A stretch of DNA of 64,000 nucleotides from a virus, in IMG/VR virus record IMGVR_UViG_3300034107_000314, positions 62,001-126,000 of that record, one strand, 5' to 3'. The position numbers were made by a program, and so were the translations under genes. Positions within the stretch are counted from its first letter, which is position 1; each line of letters starts with the position of its first letter. Below the pieces are notes generated by a model that worked only from the letters and a program-made list of their open reading frames with translations, had not been told where the DNA came from and searched no databases. Below, piece by piece: positions 8,658 through 17,896 of the stretch.

Positions 8658-8988
8658 TTTTTGCCTCCTGAATGATTGATTGAAAACTTTCTGATGATAT
8701 TTTTTTTGATTCTGCCAATAAAAGATCTTGAACTTGAGGTCTCAAGTGAGCATATTCTTTTGGAAGTTTATCTTTGACAGCTTTACGCAATAGAATTTTA
8801 TCTAATGCACCCGGATTTTTAACTCGATCTTCCAAGCTTCTTCCAAACACATTACACTTCATTAGCAGTTGAAGAACTCCAATAATGATTGATCCAATGA
8901 TAACTATTAGACCAAAATCAAAAGAGTAATTTTTTTCGCCATCCTCTATATTTGAAGCTATTTCTTTTGCTAGTTCATCTACGCTCAT
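8647..8988 (-). CDS. Single-pass membrane protein
   Basis: A 113-residue protein with one membrane segment at about 25-42 (FGLIVIIGSIIIGVLQLL) and a basic, helical C-terminal domain (KDKLPKEYAHLRPQVQDLL). It is part of the membrane protein run at 7.7-9.4 kb. No family is recognised. Confidence 0.6.
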   Translation of the reverse strand: MSVDELAKEIASNIEDGEKNYSFDFGLIVIIGSIIIGVLQLLMKCNVFGRSLEDRVKNPGALDKILLRKAVKDKLPKEYAHLRPQVQDLLLAESKKISSESFQSIIQEAKNAN

Positions 8989-9383
8989 GGGTTCACCTGA
9001 ATATATTGTATTTGGGGTTGCGGTTGTGGCTGAACAGCCTGAACTTGTGGCTCTTCCTTTGGTTTACACTTACACACGCCGCCATCTTTTGAACACTGAC
9101 ACTTTAGTTTATTGCCATCTGGTTGAATTAATTCACCTGTTCCATTGCACTTGCACCCAAGATCAGGTGCTGGAGGTGCTGGCTTAGGAACATTCTCCTT
9201 TTTAATATTTTTCTTCTCTGTAGTATCTAAAATACTATTTACTCTTTCAACTTCTTTTTTAAGATCTGATTCGATATCTCTAGATCCGTATACTTGTAGT
9301 TGTTTATCTGCTACGTTATATTGGCTATAAGTATAGCCAACGATTAACCCTAAAGCAAGAACTATAACGCTTTTAAAATTCAC
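8985..9383 (-). CDS. Exported or anchored Cys-rich protein (GTG start)
   Basis: A 132-residue protein with an N-terminal hydrophobic segment (about 3-20). It then has a coiled stretch, a Pro linker, and a CxCxGTG...CxC...CxC cluster (about 77-106) like a DnaJ-type zinc finger, and finally a Gln/Pro-rich tail. The start is GTG with AAGGAG 8 bases upstream, in a GTGA overlap with the protease stop. The function is unknown; it may bind zinc at the membrane. Confidence 0.6.
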   Translation of the reverse strand: MNFKSVIVLALGLIVGYTYSQYNVADKQLQVYGSRDIESDLKKEVERVNSILDTTEKKNIKKENVPKPAPPAPDLGCKCNGTGELIQPDGNKLKCQCSKDGGVCKCKPKEEPQVQAVQPQPQPQIQYIQVNP

Positions 9384-10315
9384 GCAAAAATCTCCTTTAC
9401 TCTTGTCCAGTCCATCTTTCGTTTAAACCCGTTGAAGTTGCTGTAAGCGAATGTCGCTCCAGCACCAATCATACCTTCGGCAACTTTTTGCCTAGTCCAA
9501 AAACTACCATCTGGTTGTTCATAGACTTTAGGACCAGAATTCCATAGTCCCCAGCTATTTCCAACTAGGAACAACATTTCATTAAATCTTTCATAGGTAT
9601 CATCACATGCAAGTATTGTCATTGCGTGCGCCCAGCTACCTTGAGGTTCTGCAATTCCATTTTTATCCCTTTGCGAAGAGAATCCATAGTTAGAACATAC
9701 AGATAAAGCATATCCATTAGCTAGCAGATCTCTGGCTTGCTCAACGCTGTTCACTGCTGTTACTGTGGTTATCTTGTGCTTAGAGCATTCCTTCACTACA
9801 GCTTCAGGGATTCCTCGTCCACCCCAGTTCATTCCTATTTTAGCATTGTATGTTGATAAGTCAATACCTAAATCGTCATATTTTTGCCTAAGTAAGAAAC
9901 CTCCTGTTGTACTTACGAATCTTGCCGCTTGTGAACAATGCATTCCTTGGCCGCTAGAACCCCTAGAACCATAGATTGGTTCAGTAGCTCCTCTAGCAAT
10001 GAAAGACTCTTTCTCTTTGCCATACAGGATTTCGTAAGCCCTAGTGATGTCTACAGCATTGCGTGTAGCATGACTTACGCAATCGCCAGTAGTTTGACTT
10101 TCATCTCCTCCAAAAGAAGGAAAGAAATATTGAATTGCTTTATAAGGCAAGGAAAGAACTCCTTTACCTGTTCCATATAATTCATCACCAATATCTCCAA
10201 ATAATGGATGTGGTAATTCTTGCATGAGTTTTGCCATGTCAACTGGATCACACACTGCGCCTTGTAATCCATTATTATACTGATCTAAAAGTTCTTCTGG
10301 ACTATTAAATTCCAT
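9380..10315 (-). CDS. Papain-like cysteine peptidase (C1A fold)
   Basis: A 311-residue protein with the papain catalytic set in order: oxyanion Gln and nucleophile in SQTTGDCVSHA (Q74, C79), His in GSWAHAM (H230) and Asn in GNSWG (N253). It has no signal peptide. It is encoded just before the Cys-rich and holin-like membrane genes, so it could mature virion proteins, act on the envelope or cleave a host protein; the sequence does not decide. It overlaps the glycosyltransferase gene by 11 bases. Confidence 0.8.
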   Translation of the reverse strand: MEFNSPEELLDQYNNGLQGAVCDPVDMAKLMQELPHPLFGDIGDELYGTGKGVLSLPYKAIQYFFPSFGGDESQTTGDCVSHATRNAVDITRAYEILYGKEKESFIARGATEPIYGSRGSSGQGMHCSQAARFVSTTGGFLLRQKYDDLGIDLSTYNAKIGMNWGGRGIPEAVVKECSKHKITTVTAVNSVEQARDLLANGYALSVCSNYGFSSQRDKNGIAEPQGSWAHAMTILACDDTYERFNEMLFLVGNSWGLWNSGPKVYEQPDGSFWTRQKVAEGMIGAGATFAYSNFNGFKRKMDWTRVKEIFA

Positions 10316-11357
10316 TTAAGATCTCCCTTGCTGTATTTTCCCAAGAGAATTTTATAGCGGTTTCAATACCTGCTAAATTTAATTCTAGTTCACTATCTTG
10401 TTTTAATCTATGAGTTTCTCTCATATGATTTATAATTTGATCTTCTTGTTTTTTGCCAAGCTCAGCCCATTCGCCCTGACCGTGAAACCATATTCCATCT
10501 TGAGCTTGAACCAATGTGTCTGTCTCTACGATATAAGAATTATTCCTATTTGTGAATTCTGTATGACCAGAATAATCAGTTGTAATTACATGTTTGCCAC
10601 ATGAAAGAAGTTCTAATAGTTCTAGATTCCAACCTTCAGCACGAACTGGAAATACTCCTACATCAACTTGTCTCATAATATTATACACATCCCGGTGATA
10701 TTTTTGCCTTCCAATAAATCTAATTTTATTAGCAATAGAAGAACCCTTATAATAATTGATCCAATCGTTATTCTTTTCACCTAAGAAGGGGTTTTCGCAC
10801 ATCATCCATAGCTCTACGTTGTCATCTTGATTAAAGGCTGTTTCAAAGCATTTCTTGATAACATCGTGACCTTTGCGGAATTCCCACTTTCCACAATTAA
10901 AGAAAATCGTAGGCTTTCTTCTTACATTATTATTTTCATTAAAGATTGATCTATCAATACCCAAAGGTATGACTTTTGGAATTATGCCAACTTGATCTTC
11001 GACAATATCTTTTGCCCATTTAGAACATACGATAAGCTGATGGCAACCTTTCATGCTCATCTTTTCTTCTTTTGTGAATTGATTAAGTTCAAAGATTGGA
11101 AATCCAACCTTCTCGCCCCTCCCTACAGATTCGTGTAATCCATTTTGATGCCAAATCTTAAGACATGGTTGAGACCATTTTAGATTCTCATCTTTATTTC
11201 TCCAGTCAAATTGAGCTAATTCCTCGTATAGTTCTGGTTCTGGCTGGCCAATTGGGAAAATTGTCAAATTGTCGCCAAGCTGTTTAGCTAATTGTTTAGA
11301 TATATTATAACCAACTTGACCATATCCAAGACTATTTATAGGACATTGTAAAAACAT
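10305..11357 (-). CDS. Glycosyltransferase, GT4-like (GT-B fold)
   Basis: A 350-residue transferase. The C-terminal domain has the donor-binding pattern: VDVGVFPVRAEGWNLELLELLSCGKHVI with the E-x7-E type signature, and an earlier FFNCGKWEFRKG strand. The N-terminal acceptor domain begins GYGQVGYNISKQLAKQL. It probably moves a sugar onto a phage or host glycan. It is separated from the main glycan cassette by the pseudopilin gene. Confidence 0.8.
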   Translation of the reverse strand: MFLQCPINSLGYGQVGYNISKQLAKQLGDNLTIFPIGQPEPELYEELAQFDWRNKDENLKWSQPCLKIWHQNGLHESVGRGEKVGFPIFELNQFTKEEKMSMKGCHQLIVCSKWAKDIVEDQVGIIPKVIPLGIDRSIFNENNNVRRKPTIFFNCGKWEFRKGHDVIKKCFETAFNQDDNVELWMMCENPFLGEKNNDWINYYKGSSIANKIRFIGRQKYHRDVYNIMRQVDVGVFPVRAEGWNLELLELLSCGKHVITTDYSGHTEFTNRNNSYIVETDTLVQAQDGIWFHGQGEWAELGKKQEDQIINHMRETHRLKQDSELELNLAGIETAIKFSWENTAREILNGI

Positions 11358-11719
11358 TAATCACTCTCCCAAAGTTTAATTATATTATCTGGAAAATATA
11401 GTTCTTTAATAGCATTGTCTAGATCTTCAATTGTTTGTCCAGCGAGTCCAGTTCCAATTGGAGTTAATAAGAATACTAGATCATCGTGGACCTGAGCATA
11501 CTTCATAAGGACTTCAAGTTGAACCCTAATGAAATCCCATCCTATGAATCCAGTTCGTAAATCTTTAGTTATTATAGCGTAAGTTTGACCTTGACGCCCA
11601 CTATTCTTTCCATATTCTGCGCCCCAAGTCATCGCCGTTTTAGCTGCTCCCGCCCCATGCCTACCTTCAGTATTACTACCAAATACAAATATTTCATTCT
11701 GCAATAAGAATTCTACCAT
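11357..11719 (-). CDS. Macro-domain-like phage protein (A1S_2505-type)
   Basis: A 120-residue protein with the IFVFGSNTEGRHGAGAAKTA start and GQTYAIITKD motif found in a phage family related to macrodomains. These may bind ADP-ribose or related nucleotides. The start at 11719 is chosen because GGAG lies 6 bases upstream; longer frames would run into the terminator hairpin at 11738-11759. It overlaps the next start by one base. The function is inferred from resemblance. Confidence 0.6.
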   Translation of the reverse strand: MVEFLLQNEIFVFGSNTEGRHGAGAAKTAMTWGAEYGKNSGRQGQTYAIITKDLRTGFIGWDFIRVQLEVLMKYAQVHDDLVFLLTPIGTGLAGQTIEDLDNAIKELYFPDNIIKLWESD

Positions 11720-11728
11720 TATTTTCTC

Positions 11729-11759
11729 CAAAAAAAAGAGTCGCCCAAAAGGACGACTC
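11729..11759 (-). terminator. Rho-independent terminator
   Basis: GAGTCGTCC, TTTT, GGGCGACTC then eight T on the minus strand. It ends the pseudopilin transcript and makes that gene monocistronic. Confidence 0.9.
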
Positions 11760-11781
11760 ATATTTATTAACTGTTGTTATA

Positions 11782-12906
11782 TCAATAAGAATCGGCTGAG
11801 ACAACTTCGCCGCCAGCACGGGTAATCAAAGCTCTGACGACTGCTGCATTTGTTGTATCTTTAACAAATCTTACAGAGCCATCTGTCATTGCCATGTTAG
11901 CTCCACCGGGATGCCATGAGAAGATTTCATTATTTGGACCGCAATCATGAATTCCCCAATCATTTGCACCACAACTTGGCTTGCCAAATCCACCAGTCTT
12001 GTTATTGTTGATAACATTTGAAACGCCAGCAGCATTATCAGGATCGCCCCATCTCCATGACCGTCGAGCGCCTTGAACATAAGGAGCAGGAGCATTCAAA
12101 TCAGGAGCGTAGTCTGTTGTTGGAGAGGCATAGTTACCAACACCTTGCATCTTTGGGCTACGACCAGTGTCTTCATAAAACATAGCAGTGTTAGATGTGC
12201 CATCTGTTGTTGCACCAATCGTTGCTCCACCCTTATTAATATCAACTGTTCCATCCAAAACTTTTGCTGGATCAATTTGATAAATCTTACTAGATGAACA
12301 CACTGTACATCCATACGCTTTATAGGCAGATGTGCCGTAAGCATTACCAGTCAATGATCCGGGAGCGGGTGTTGGTCCAACATAGCCAGCTTGCCACTTT
12401 GTAGTTCCATCGGGCATGATCTCAGTATAAGGTGCGGTTGCATAGTCGATACAACCAAATCCAATACTGTCACGTCCGTTCTGTCGGTCACTCTCAAGTG
12501 CATTTGTTGGACACAAGAATGCATTAATCACTGTTGCACTTGCAGTTACATTACCAGAGAAATTATATGGTAGTTGCAAGTTGAGTTGATTATAAACATT
12601 GCCTTGTTCGATACTCCCAAGAATCATTGTGAATGCACTGTGATAGTCTTGCGTCTTATAGGTCGTACTGCCAACTGTTACATTATGCTCTCCAGAGCGT
12701 GGAAATGTCCCTTGGGCGCTTTCAAAGTTGTGAGCGGACAAAGCTAGCTGTTTAAGGTTGTTTGTACACTGGGCGCGCCTAGCTGCTTCTCTAGCGGACT
12801 GTACTGCTGGAAGCAGGAGTGAGATAAGCACTGCGATAATGGAAATTACCACAAGCAACTCAATAAGGGTGAATCCACGACGATTAACATTTTGTGTTTT
12901 GATCAT
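11782..12906 (-). CDS. DUF1559 pseudopilin-like surface protein
   Basis: A 374-residue protein with a class III prepilin start: basic leader, cleavage after Gly in [14 protein letters not shown], Glu at +5 and a long hydrophobic helix. It continues through the [17 protein letters not shown] segment typical of DUF1559, and ends with the H-x9-DG motif ([13 protein letters not shown] near 332-344). Planctomycetes carry many copies, so this points to host origin. It has its own perfect promoter, a 5' hairpin and a terminator, so it is regulated apart from its neighbours. It may form or cap surface fibres, or block a receptor. Confidence 0.9.
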   Translation of the reverse strand: MIKTQNVNRRGFTLIELLVVISIIAVLISLLLPAVQSAREAARRAQCTNNLKQLALSAHNFESAQGTFPRSGEHNVTVGSTTYKTQDYHSAFTMILGSIEQGNVYNQLNLQLPYNFSGNVTASATVINAFLCPTNALESDRQNGRDSIGFGCIDYATAPYTEIMPDGTTKWQAGYVGPTPAPGSLTGNAYGTSAYKAYGCTVCSSSKIYQIDPAKVLDGTVDINKGGATIGATTDGTSNTAMFYEDTGRSPKMQGVGNYASPTTDYAPDLNAPAPYVQGARRSWRWGDPDNAAGVSNVINNNKTGGFGKPSCGANDWGIHDCGPNNEIFSWHPGGANMAMTDGSVRFVKDTTNAAVVRALITRAGGEVVSADSY

Positions 12907-12935
12907 TTTTATTTTTCTCTCAAGTGTTTAAAGAA

Positions 12936-12960
12936 GAAGGACACCAACGCGATGTCCTTC
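12936..12960 (-). promoter_or_regulatory. 5'-end hairpin of pseudopilin mRNA
   Basis: GAAGGACA, 9-base loop, TGTCCTTC. The promoter places the transcript start within a few bases of this stem, so it should sit at the extreme 5' end and may protect the mRNA. It could also weakly end the upstream gene, but the following T run is poor. Confidence 0.5.
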
Positions 12961-12970
12961 GTACTCAATT

Positions 12971-12999
12971 ATTATAACCGACCCAGACCCCATTGTCAA
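12971..12999 (-). promoter_or_regulatory. Sigma70-type promoter of pseudopilin gene
   Basis: TTGACA, 17 bases, TATAAT: both boxes match consensus exactly. Confidence 0.8.
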
Positions 13000-13008
13000 G
13001 TTAAGATT

Positions 13009-13212
13009 TCATGAAGATTGAGCTTTTTTTAACGCTTCTGGGTCTGGTCTATCAGGATCGCCCGGCTTGGCTGGCTTATAGTTCTTACCCTCTCGCTCTT
13101 TTTTCTTTCGGATATTTTCCCATAGGCCGGGCTTTTCTGCTTCTGACTTATCGACTTCGGGCTTGTCAGCTTCTGTATATTCGTTCATAGCATCTGTATA
13201 ATCTTTTTTCAT
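13009..13212 (-). CDS. Small charged phage protein
   Basis: A 67-residue, very hydrophilic protein with a GLWENIRKKKEREG motif followed by a Lys/Pro-rich tail (KPAKPGDPDRPDP). Short proteins with this motif are common in large phages and often lie near head genes. The role is unknown; it is probably disordered and basic. Confidence 0.65.
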   Translation of the reverse strand: MKKDYTDAMNEYTEADKPEVDKSEAEKPGLWENIRKKKEREGKNYKPAKPGDPDRPDPEALKKAQSS

Positions 13213-13222
13213 GTTAATATCC

Positions 13223-13861
13223 TTATTTAAAGTTCACTTTATAAAAACTATGATCTATATAATTAGATTCGTTTATTATATCATATGATATAGTATTTAA
13301 TCCATTGCTATAGAAATCTTTTTCTGTTTTGCTTGCGCATATATTTATATTTTTCGCATTTGTATCTATTACTAGGTTGTTACCTTCTGATATATCTTCG
13401 GAATTATCAAAATTTACAAATCTTTTTTCCATTTCTAAATTAAAATATTGACATTTTTTTTTGGGTTCATGGTCTTCTCCTCCCCATCCCCAGTAATCAT
13501 TAGAGTATCCATTCATTTTAATATAGGAAGACGGTTTATAGCAAAATCCTTTAGGCCAATACTCTCCTTTTTGAGTTAATGCAATAATATCTTTATTGTA
13601 AATATTATAGTCCACATCTATAGGGTAGCAGTCTACTGGATGAAATATATATGTCCAATTATTGTCTTTTTCTTCTTGATTGAAGATATTAAATCCAATA
13701 TTAATTAGATATGCAATATTAAACGGTAAGTTATTATTTTGTTCCACAACCTGTATTTTAAAATCAGCGCCTTTAAATTTCTCATTTAATATTGGTATGA
13801 TTTTATTTAAATTACCTTCTCTATTTCTATACGGTATAGATATTCTATACTTTTCATTCAT
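13223..13861 (-). CDS. GT7-family glycosyltransferase (galactosyltransferase-like)
   Basis: A 212-residue protein with the GT7 pattern: PYRNRE near the start (8-13), an FHPVDCYPIDVDY segment (73-85) where a DVD motif would bind metal and donor, and the acceptor-loop motif NDYWGWGGEDHE (121-132). Family members add galactose or GalNAc beta-1,4 to a sugar. It is the last gene of the 13-18.6 kb glycan cassette and overlaps the methyltransferase gene by 4 bases. Confidence 0.8.
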   Translation of the reverse strand: MNEKYRISIPYRNREGNLNKIIPILNEKFKGADFKIQVVEQNNNLPFNIAYLINIGFNIFNQEEKDNNWTYIFHPVDCYPIDVDYNIYNKDIIALTQKGEYWPKGFCYKPSSYIKMNGYSNDYWGWGGEDHEPKKKCQYFNLEMEKRFVNFDNSEDISEGNNLVIDTNAKNINICASKTEKDFYSNGLNTISYDIINESNYIDHSFYKVNFK

Positions 13862-15039
13862 ATATATTCTACCTTAACTTCTGGAAAATATTTTAAATAT
13901 AAATTTTTAGATTTAGTTTTAGAATTAACTTTGCTTTTGATTTCGTTATAAAAGTTCCAAGCTAATGGTATATATATAGCTGGAATTTTAATATTATGCT
14001 CCAGTATATTTGGGTCTACTATTGGAATATTTGACCCCGGAGTTAGTAATCCACATTTTAATGGATTATCATCTACAATATAGTCTAATGAGGCATAAGC
14101 AAAATTAAGAAATGTATTTCCTTTTGCCGCTGCGCCATATCCTATAAGCATATGGCTTTTTGATAGATCTCTTATAGTTATATTGAACTCGTCTCTTATT
14201 TCATAACATCTTTGTGCGTATTTATCATATACCTCTTCATTATATAAAAAATCTTCAAATAAAGTATTTATTCCAGATAAACCCATCTTGTCTATTTTAA
14301 ATATATAACTAGTGCCATGTATATCTTCATGCCAACTACCAGTTAAATATAGTCCAGCTCTATCGCAAAGCTTTTTCATTGAATTAAGATTAAAGAATGA
14401 AATATGTTCATGATAAATCGTGTCAAACTCATTATTTTTAATCATATTAGCTTGTGATGTTTGAATATAGATAGTTCCATTGTCATTAAGTATCTCTTTG
14501 GCAGCTTCTAAGAATTCTAATGGATTTGCGTTATGTGCGAATACATTCTGAGCTAAAATTACATCAAATGTTTTATCTATTTTTTTTACAGTATCTTTAT
14601 TAAAGTAATCACAGTATATATGATGACCTTTTGCTGAGCTTATTGGGTAGATATTTTCTGCTGGATCAATTCCATAAGTATCAAAACCTAGTTTAGAAAA
14701 ATAATCTAATTGTGTGCCGTCATTACAAGCGATATCAAGAATTGATTTTGCCTGTGGATGAAGTTTTCTTATTTTCTGTGCAAATCTTTCAAAGTATTCA
14801 TTTAATGTCTTTGATGTTCCACTAACATATAGATAATTTTTAAACATTAAATTTGGATCAACCGCAACGCTTAATTGCAAATGATAACATTTACGACAAA
14901 GATTAAGCCTAAGAGGAAATCTATCTAGCTCCTCTTCGTTATGATGATAATTGTTCGCTAAAGGTTGATCTCCTAGATTTAAAATTTCTTTTAATTCATT
15001 GGAGTCGCAACATAGACATCGATCTAAATTTTTAAACAT
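13858..15039 (-). CDS. Sugar C-methyltransferase (TylC3-like)
   Basis: A 393-residue, three-part protein. It has an N-terminal zinc module (CLCC at 8-11 and CRKC near 49-52), a SAM domain with SILDIACNDGTQL (about 100-111), and a C-terminal domain with GYGAAAKGNTFLN. This is the usual order of NDP-deoxysugar C-3 methyltransferases. It likely methylates a nucleotide sugar used by the neighbouring glycosyltransferases. It overlaps the epimerase gene by 16 bases. Confidence 0.82.
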   Translation of the reverse strand: MFKNLDRCLCCDSNELKEILNLGDQPLANNYHHNEEELDRFPLRLNLCRKCYHLQLSVAVDPNLMFKNYLYVSGTSKTLNEYFERFAQKIRKLHPQAKSILDIACNDGTQLDYFSKLGFDTYGIDPAENIYPISSAKGHHIYCDYFNKDTVKKIDKTFDVILAQNVFAHNANPLEFLEAAKEILNDNGTIYIQTSQANMIKNNEFDTIYHEHISFFNLNSMKKLCDRAGLYLTGSWHEDIHGTSYIFKIDKMGLSGINTLFEDFLYNEEVYDKYAQRCYEIRDEFNITIRDLSKSHMLIGYGAAAKGNTFLNFAYASLDYIVDDNPLKCGLLTPGSNIPIVDPNILEHNIKIPAIYIPLAWNFYNEIKSKVNSKTKSKNLYLKYFPEVKVEYI

Positions 15040-15908
15040 TTATCTCTCCTGATGAAATTAGCTATTTCAAAATTATCAAGTAGACTATCAGATATATTTT
15101 CAATAGAATCTTTAAAAGTAAAATTGTAACGATTGCAAAATTTTTCGGTATTTAATTTAAAATCATACATTTTACTGCTATCATCTTCTTTTGTTTCAAC
15201 ATTACATAAAAATCTATTAGAAACGTAGTCCGCTATTTCTTTAACAGAACAGTTAAATGAGGCTATGTTATATATTCCTCTATTATCATTAGAAGTGTTT
15301 ATAATAATTTCTATAGCATTGCATAAATCGTTTAATCCTAATATACCTCTGCTGACACTAGGATTAATTGATTTAATTTTTTTATTAATTATAGCATTTT
15401 TTACCATGCTATTAATAATTACATCATCTCTAATAATATTACTATATTGGGTTTTCCCATTTACGGTTCCAAATCTTAGACCGTAATATTCAATATTAGA
15501 AAGCGATGCATACATATCATTTATTTTTTTTGTTAAGTCATAATACGAGACTGATTCTAGCGTATTGCAGTTCTCAGAAGCTAATTGTCCACCTATATCG
15601 CCATATATACTGCCTGAGCTTGCGTATATAAATTTTTGATAATTTTTTATTTTAGATAGTAATTGTATAAAATTAGATACATTATTTTTGAAACTATATT
15701 TTATATCTCCCTCGCATGGTTTAACTCCTGCGCTTGCAGCGAGCAATACTATATTTTTATATTTACTAATTTCCTTTTTTGTCAATTGTCCATAATTTAT
15801 ACATATTTCACCTCCATTTATATCAACTCCTATAGATCTATCTTGTAGTTTTCCGTATAAAGCTGAACCTATATATCCTTGAGATCCTATTATCAATGTA
15901 TCTTTCAT
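15024..15908 (-). CDS. NAD-dependent epimerase/dehydratase (SDR)
   Basis: A 294-residue extended SDR. It has the nucleotide motif GSQGYIGSAL (8-17), an ASSGSIYGD segment and the catalytic YYDLTKK (Tyr-x3-Lys). It should act on a nucleotide sugar in the same pathway as the methyltransferase downstream. The sugar cannot be read from the sequence. Confidence 0.85.
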   Translation of the reverse strand: MKDTLIIGSQGYIGSALYGKLQDRSIGVDINGGEICINYGQLTKKEISKYKNIVLLAASAGVKPCEGDIKYSFKNNVSNFIQLLSKIKNYQKFIYASSGSIYGDIGGQLASENCNTLESVSYYDLTKKINDMYASLSNIEYYGLRFGTVNGKTQYSNIIRDDVIINSMVKNAIINKKIKSINPSVSRGILGLNDLCNAIEIIINTSNDNRGIYNIASFNCSVKEIADYVSNRFLCNVETKEDDSSKMYDFKLNTEKFCNRYNFTFKDSIENISDSLLDNFEIANFIRRDKCLKI

Positions 15909-15937
15909 ATTTCATATTTTCTATTATTATATTAAGT

Positions 15938-16516
15938 TTATTTAAAAATAACTAATCCAGTTCCAGACCAATGGCCTTTTTCAGTTAAGTCGTATTTTTC
16001 TAATTTTATACTTTTCCATATTTTAGTTAATTCTGGAAATTCATATATATCATCTAATAATAATAATCCATTCCAATTATTTTTAATTAAAAATTCTATA
16101 AATATATTTTCATATATACCATCATGTGCTGTGTCAAGAATTATAAATGGAGAATTAAGTAATATATCTCTATCTAATATAACATCTTTTATTTTAAAAT
16201 GAATGTTAGTAGATAGATTTGTATATTTAGTTAAGTATTCTATTTCCGGCTCATTTAATATGTCGTATGAATATACTTTATTATTTTTATTTTTTGACAG
16301 GGCAAGTGCTGAAAATCCTTTATATGTTCCAATATCAAATAAATTAGCGTCCTGATACAGTGATGTTATGTATGCTAATAATCTATAATGTTCTTTACCA
16401 GATTTTTCAAAAAACCATTCTTTGTATTTTAATACTTTATCAGCGTAATCTTGATAATTGGATAAGTCTATATTATCTAACTCTTCATTTGTTACGCTTA
16501 ATATTTTATTTAGCAT
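15938..16516 (-). CDS. SAM-dependent methyltransferase
   Basis: A 192-residue class I methyltransferase. Motif I is NLFDIGTYKGFSALAL (about 58-73), with ILDTAHDG and LLLDDIYEF later, as in the Methyltransf_24 group. It lies between glycosyltransferase and epimerase genes, so the target is probably a glycan. It shares one base with the upstream gene. Confidence 0.75.
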   Translation of the reverse strand: MLNKILSVTNEELDNIDLSNYQDYADKVLKYKEWFFEKSGKEHYRLLAYITSLYQDANLFDIGTYKGFSALALSKNKNNKVYSYDILNEPEIEYLTKYTNLSTNIHFKIKDVILDRDILLNSPFIILDTAHDGIYENIFIEFLIKNNWNGLLLLDDIYEFPELTKIWKSIKLEKYDLTEKGHWSGTGLVIFK

Positions 16517-17229
16517 TATTTAAATTCCTCTGTATATCTTTTAATTGACTCAATCCAGTATTTATTGTAGTGATTATTTAGATGCCATATCTCATCATCT
16601 ACATGTACTCCTTGCTTAGCTCCTATATTTTGTATTCTAGATATTTCTGGATAAATTTCATATCTATCACCTCTTAATCTTTTTGCCATGTTAACGTCCC
16701 ATCCTCCATGAGCATATCCAAAATCCCAATCCTTTTTAATAGTCTGCCATCTATCAATCCAAGTTCCCCATCCCCAAGGTGTAAAATGCCGTCTTCTTGA
16801 CGTTGCCATTATATCATCTGTACGCAAATTGCAACAGTTTTCCATAGGATTATCCGAATTAACATATCCAGAAATATTAAAAATAGAATCATCGTCTTTA
16901 TATTTCTCACTTGCCCACTCAAAATACTTTAAGCAATCTTTTCCCGGAATTGTATCATCTTCTAGATGAATATGGAAAGTTGGATTTAAATTAAACCCCA
17001 TAGACACGCATTGAAAAATATTAGTTTGGCATCCATATTTGCTGTCATTAATATATAAATATGTATCATTTGGTCTAAATAATTTGGATAATTCTATTAC
17101 TTCATTATTTTCTGGCTCTACACAAATTATTATTTTATAATCTTCTATTCCAAAACAATTATTTAAATGATCAAATAATATTTTAGTGTAATCTGGTCTA
17201 TTATATAGTGATATCGATATACTTTTCAA
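16516..17229 (-). CDS. Glycosyltransferase, GT2/GT-A-like (TTG start likely)
   Basis: A protein of about 237 residues. It has a GT-A nucleotide-sugar domain with SLYNRPDYTKIL at the N-terminus, HLEDDTIPG (the DD metal-binding position) and a HFTPWGWGTWIDRW segment. TTG at 17229 is preferred (AAGAGG 6 bases upstream); an ATG at 17265 in frame is possible. It overlaps the upstream gene by 29 bases. Confidence 0.72.
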   Translation of the reverse strand: MKSISISLYNRPDYTKILFDHLNNCFGIEDYKIIICVEPENNEVIELSKLFRPNDTYLYINDSKYGCQTNIFQCVSMGFNLNPTFHIHLEDDTIPGKDCLKYFEWASEKYKDDDSIFNISGYVNSDNPMENCCNLRTDDIMATSRRRHFTPWGWGTWIDRWQTIKKDWDFGYAHGGWDVNMAKRLRGDRYEIYPEISRIQNIGAKQGVHVDDEIWHLNNHYNKYWIESIKRYTEEFK

Positions 17230-17896
17230 GATATGCCTCTTGCGTAAAATTAGTGAATTTATCATGGAATCCAAATGATTCTGGTAAGGTTTCTTTTACT
17301 AAATGCTCTGTAGAAAATCTGGCAGCTAATTCTACTGGAGCATATTTGATACCAAGTTTTAACATTTCTTCATAAAATAAAACCGAAGCAATGTAATCAT
17401 CATTTATAAGAATATATCCCTTTTCTCTAGGTTTACTAATTTCTAGGTCTAAATTACTGAATAATTTATTGCAAGCATCTAAGAATTTTTTTGACTTTAA
17501 ATTAAAGCCACCATTTCCAATTCTATTAATATAGCCCCAGCTTTCCGGCCAAGGCGCTCCAATATAATCATATTTTAAAAATTCATCAGTCCATAAATTC
17601 GGTCTTACGATAAAACCATCATGTTGTACATTTAGGCAATATTCAGTATCAATGTACTTATATAATTCTTTTAAAGAGAATTCTGAATACTGAGCAATAT
17701 TATTAACTTCTCCAATGTCAATTAATTCAATCCTACTGTCGTTCTTTTTATATTTATTATTAACACCTTTCTTATCTGTGAATAATTTATAAGAATTAAA
17801 ATTAAACGACTGCATTGATTTTATCATAGATAGTATAGCTTCCTGTGGCTGAACTGTATCTATGCATATTAAAGTTACCTGATCAAGGTTTCGCAT
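17201..17896 (-). CDS. DUF5672-type glycosyltransferase
   Basis: A 231-residue protein with the pattern of this group: VTLICIDT start, YCLNVQHDGFIV (donor and metal region), DYIGAPWP and NRIGNGGFNLKSKKFL. Its role in glycan assembly is inferred from the family and from lying between two other glycosyltransferases. Confidence 0.75.
   Translation of the reverse strand: MRNLDQVTLICIDTVQPQEAILSMIKSMQSFNFNSYKLFTDKKGVNNKYKKNDSRIELIDIGEVNNIAQYSEFSLKELYKYIDTEYCLNVQHDGFIVRPNLWTDEFLKYDYIGAPWPESWGYINRIGNGGFNLKSKKFLDACNKLFSNLDLEISKPREKGYILINDDYIASVLFYEEMLKLGIKYAPVELAARFSTEHLVKETLPESFGFHDKFTNFTQEAYLEKYIDITI

Noticed and set aside
11742-11761. Longer N-terminus for the macro-like protein at 11357
   Set aside because: The extra codons lie in the terminator hairpin of the pseudopilin gene; GGAG supports the ATG at 11719.
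12929-12960. Strong terminator after the 13009 gene
   Set aside because: The stem is good but the following T run is weak and broken; its position just after the pseudopilin transcript start fits a 5' hairpin better.
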